Source: an uncultured Oscillospiraceae bacterium (lineage in GTDB: Bacteria > Bacillota > Clostridia > Oscillospirales > Acutalibacteraceae). From it: a DNA stretch of 25,199 nt. The translations under genes and the position numbers were made by a program. Location of the stretch: the NCBI GenBank assembly GCA_900545625.1, contig UQZS01000024.1:1-25199 (forward strand). Reading direction: 5' to 3'. The stretch's first letter is position 1; each line of letters begins with the position of its first letter. Of this stretch, positions 23,759 to 25,199 are shown in pieces. Under the pieces are notes generated by a model. That model was not told the DNA's origin. It saw only the letters and a list, made by a program, of their open reading frames with translations, and searched no databases.

Positions 23759-23787
23759 AGTATAATCTATTTTACCGCCGTTTGCAA
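23759..23787 (-). promoter_or_regulatory. Promoter of the three-TM membrane protein gene
   Basis: On the minus strand TTGCAA (23787-23782) is followed after 17 bases by TATACT (23764-23759). The leader to the TTG start is about 35 bases. Confidence 0.7.
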
Positions 23788-23810
23788 GGCTTTAAGCCTT
23801 TTAGATATCA

Positions 23811-23833
23811 GATGTTAGAAATTAGATGTTAGA
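23811..23833. repeat. Short direct repeat GATGTTAGA, 14-base period
   Basis: GATGTTAGA occurs at 23811-23819 and 23825-23833, with a related TTAGATATC just before. The region is AT-rich and non-coding, between two divergent terminator and promoter signals. It may be a slipped-strand remnant. Confidence 0.5.
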
Positions 23834-23880
23834 TGCGAAATGGGCGGGTTTGTGCGCAGCCGAAAAGCAGTATGAAATAG

Positions 23881-23912
23881 AAAAGCGCAGCCGCTTTTTC
23901 GGCTGCGCTTTT
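23881..23912 (-). terminator. Terminator of the glycoside hydrolase gene
   Basis: AAAAGCGCAGCCG (23881-23893) pairs with CGGCTGCGCTTTT (23900-23912), a 13-base stem with a six-base loop, and T-rich ends on both sides. It sits nine bases past the stop codon of the minus-strand hydrolase gene. Confidence 0.9.
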
Positions 23913-23920
23913 TACATCTG

Positions 23921-25199
23921 TTAAATGCCTTTGAGCTTGCCGAGATTGGCGAGCGTGTGCGGCACGCCTTTTAAGATCTTACCCATGCCCTTGGCAAATT
24001 TATCCTCGTTGAGGATGACCAACAGCCCCTTTGCCATGTCCTCGCTGAACAGGCCGAAGCTCATGGAGACAAAGTTCTTGATGGGCAGCTGCAAAGCGAT
24101 CGCGCCCGCAAGGGTATCTTCGCCGAGCATTTTCTTGAACAGGCGGTTGAAACGCCCGCCCCATTTGCCGTCCACGGCATCTTCGATCGTGTTGCCGAGC
24201 GTAAGCGGCTGGGACTTATCTCGCGCATTGGGGGGCAGCTCGCGTCCGAGGACCGCCACAAATTCCTCGTCCGAAACATGCGTGATGTCGCCGCTGTAGT
24301 AGGACGGCGCGCTGACACGGTAGTCGGGGATCTCGGCTTCCACGGTGGAGCGTACCTGTACTTCTGTTTCCAGCCGGATGTCGCGGCTCGACGCACCCAC
24401 CAAAATTTTGAATGCGCCCGTTTCCACATGCCAGTCGTGGATATTCACGTTGTAATAGGCGAACGCGCGCTTATCGAGCGTCATGGAAACTTCCTTTTCC
24501 TCGCCTGCTTTCAGGAACACCTTTGTGAAAGCCTTAAGCTCTTTCTTCGGGCGGTAGATGGTGCTTTCCTCGTCGCTGACATACAGTTCTACGACCTCGG
24601 CGCCGTCGCGCGAACCCGTGTTCTTTACCTTGCAGGTGACGGTGAGCGTGTCGGTATCGTCGATGCTTTCGGCGCTGGTTTTCAGGTCGCTGTATTCGAA
24701 CGTCGTGTACGAAAGCCCGTGCCCGAACGGGAAACGAACCGCTTTTTCGGCGGTGTCATAGTAGCGGTAGCCTACATACACGCTCTCGCGGTATTCCACG
24801 GAGACAGGCGTGCCGGGGAAGTAGTTCGCGCTGGGATTTTCGGAAAGCGCCATGGGATAGGTCTCCGACAGCTTACCGGAGGGGTTCACATCGCCGAACA
24901 GCACGTCGCAGACAGCGCTGCCGGTGGTCTGACCGGAAAGGAAAGTGTGTAAAATCGCGGGGACTTCGTCCGCCCACGGCAGCTCCACAGCGGAGCCGCC
25001 CGCTAAGACCACGACCACGTTTTTGTTGACCTTGAGCACCTCGTTGACCAAACGGTTGTGCAGCGGCGGCAGGTTCATGTGGCGGCGGTCACAGCCCTCG
25101 GTCTCGTATTCGTCGGTAAGCCCGATGAACAAAAGCACCGTGTCTGCGCCCTTTGCCTTTTCTACCGCCTCGGCAACAAAGGTGTCGTCGGGGGTGCGG
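23921..25199 (-). CDS. Glycoside hydrolase family 3 protein (beta-glucosidase type), C-terminal part
   Basis: The frame enters from beyond the window edge, so the N-terminal TIM barrel with its catalytic aspartate is not seen. What is visible (~425 residues) starts in the GH3 C-terminal alpha/beta sandwich: RTPDDTFVAEAVEKAKGADT, then VLLFIGLTDEYETEGCDR, where the Glu-rich loop supplies the acid/base in many members. VVVVLAGGSAVELPW and GDVNPSGKLSETYP follow. FPFGHGLSYTTFEYS opens the fibronectin III-like domain, with LYVSDEES and PKKELKAFTKVFLKAGE. After ~residue 280 a further ~140-residue helical extension has no family match that I recognise. No signal peptide can be judged. Such enzymes release terminal glucose or xylose from plant or host glycans. 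Confidence 0.93.
   Translation of the reverse strand, partial: RTPDDTFVAEAVEKAKGADTVLLFIGLTDEYETEGCDRRHMNLPPLHNRLVNEVLKVNKNVVVVLAGGSAVELPWADEVPAILHTFLSGQTTGSAVCDVLFGDVNPSGKLSETYPMALSENPSANYFPGTPVSVEYRESVYVGYRYYDTAEKAVRFPFGHGLSYTTFEYSDLKTSAESIDDTDTLTVTCKVKNTGSRDGAEVVELYVSDEESTIYRPKKELKAFTKVFLKAGEEKEVSMTLDKRAFAYYNVNIHDWHVETGAFKILVGASSRDIRLETEVQVRSTVEAEIPDYRVSAPSYYSGDITHVSDEEFVAVLGRELPPNARDKSQPLTLGNTIEDAVDGKWGGRFNRLFKKMLGEDTLAGAIALQLPIKNFVSMSFGLFSEDMAKGLLVILNEDKFAKGMGKILKGVPHTLANLGKLKGI

Noticed and set aside
1..25199. CRISPR array, tRNA, rRNA or complete insertion sequence
   Set aside because: No regularly spaced repeats, cloverleaf sequence, ribosomal RNA motif or transposase gene was seen on either strand.

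Overview
The window is GC-rich chromosome from a Gram-positive, spore-forming, fermentative anaerobe, most likely a gut-type member of the Clostridia (Oscillospirales-like). The evidence is a dipicolinate synthase pair (spoVFA-spoVFB), a meso-diaminopimelate dehydrogenase, a pyruvate formate-lyase, strong AGGAGG-type ribosome binding sites, frequent TTG/GTG starts and a surface protein with a cohesin-like domain. The exact genus cannot be fixed from the sequence alone. The first ~1.3 kb is strikingly AT-rich, unlike everything after it, and looks like the end of an integrated mobile element.

Layout. (1) 1-1276: AT-rich accessory segment with an XRE-type regulator and a small membrane protein, closed by a strong hairpin. 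It abuts the 3' end of a guaA-type gene at 1370, a known class of integration hotspot. (2) 6357-1332, minus strand: purA, full-length guaA, ddh and a second GMP synthase that lacks the glutaminase domain, in one close-packed unit behind a consensus promoter (TTGACA-17-TATAAT) and ended by a hairpin. (3) 6406-8825: GNAT acetyltransferase and cohesin-like surface protein (minus), then a divergent membrane-anchored glycerophosphodiester phosphodiesterase (plus). (4) 8904-11321: pflB on the minus strand behind a ZTP (pfl-motif) riboswitch. The terminator of this riboswitch shares bases with the 3' end of the aptamer. (5) 11365-15231: an ABC exporter pair, with an FtsX/MacB-type permease carrying a long coiled coil. 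(6) 15432-16911: spoVFA-spoVFB (dipicolinate for the spore core) with an excellent match to a sigma-K promoter. (7) 16931-20682: murC-nadB-nadC, divergent from spoVF. (8) 20683-21136: a 450-base non-coding stretch packed with palindromes, including a 104-base unit with 10-base terminal inverted repeats. (9) 21155-21856: a metallophosphatase. (10) 21935-23719: a three-TM protein of unknown function. (11) 23921-25199: the C-terminal part of a family 3 glycoside hydrolase that runs off the window.

How the genes fit together. The window is mainly core metabolism. Purine branch-point synthesis (AMP and GMP arms) is co-transcribed with a lysine/peptidoglycan precursor enzyme. Formate production by PflB is placed under a purine/folate stress sensor (ZTP accumulates when 10-formyl-tetrahydrofolate is short). 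Cell-wall synthesis (murC) is linked with NAD synthesis. The novelty candidates are the element junction at guaA, the solo GMP synthase ATP-pyrophosphatase, the palindromic mosaic, the sigma-K-like promoter, the cohesin-like protein and the unassigned membrane protein. No tRNA, rRNA, CRISPR array or complete insertion sequence was seen.
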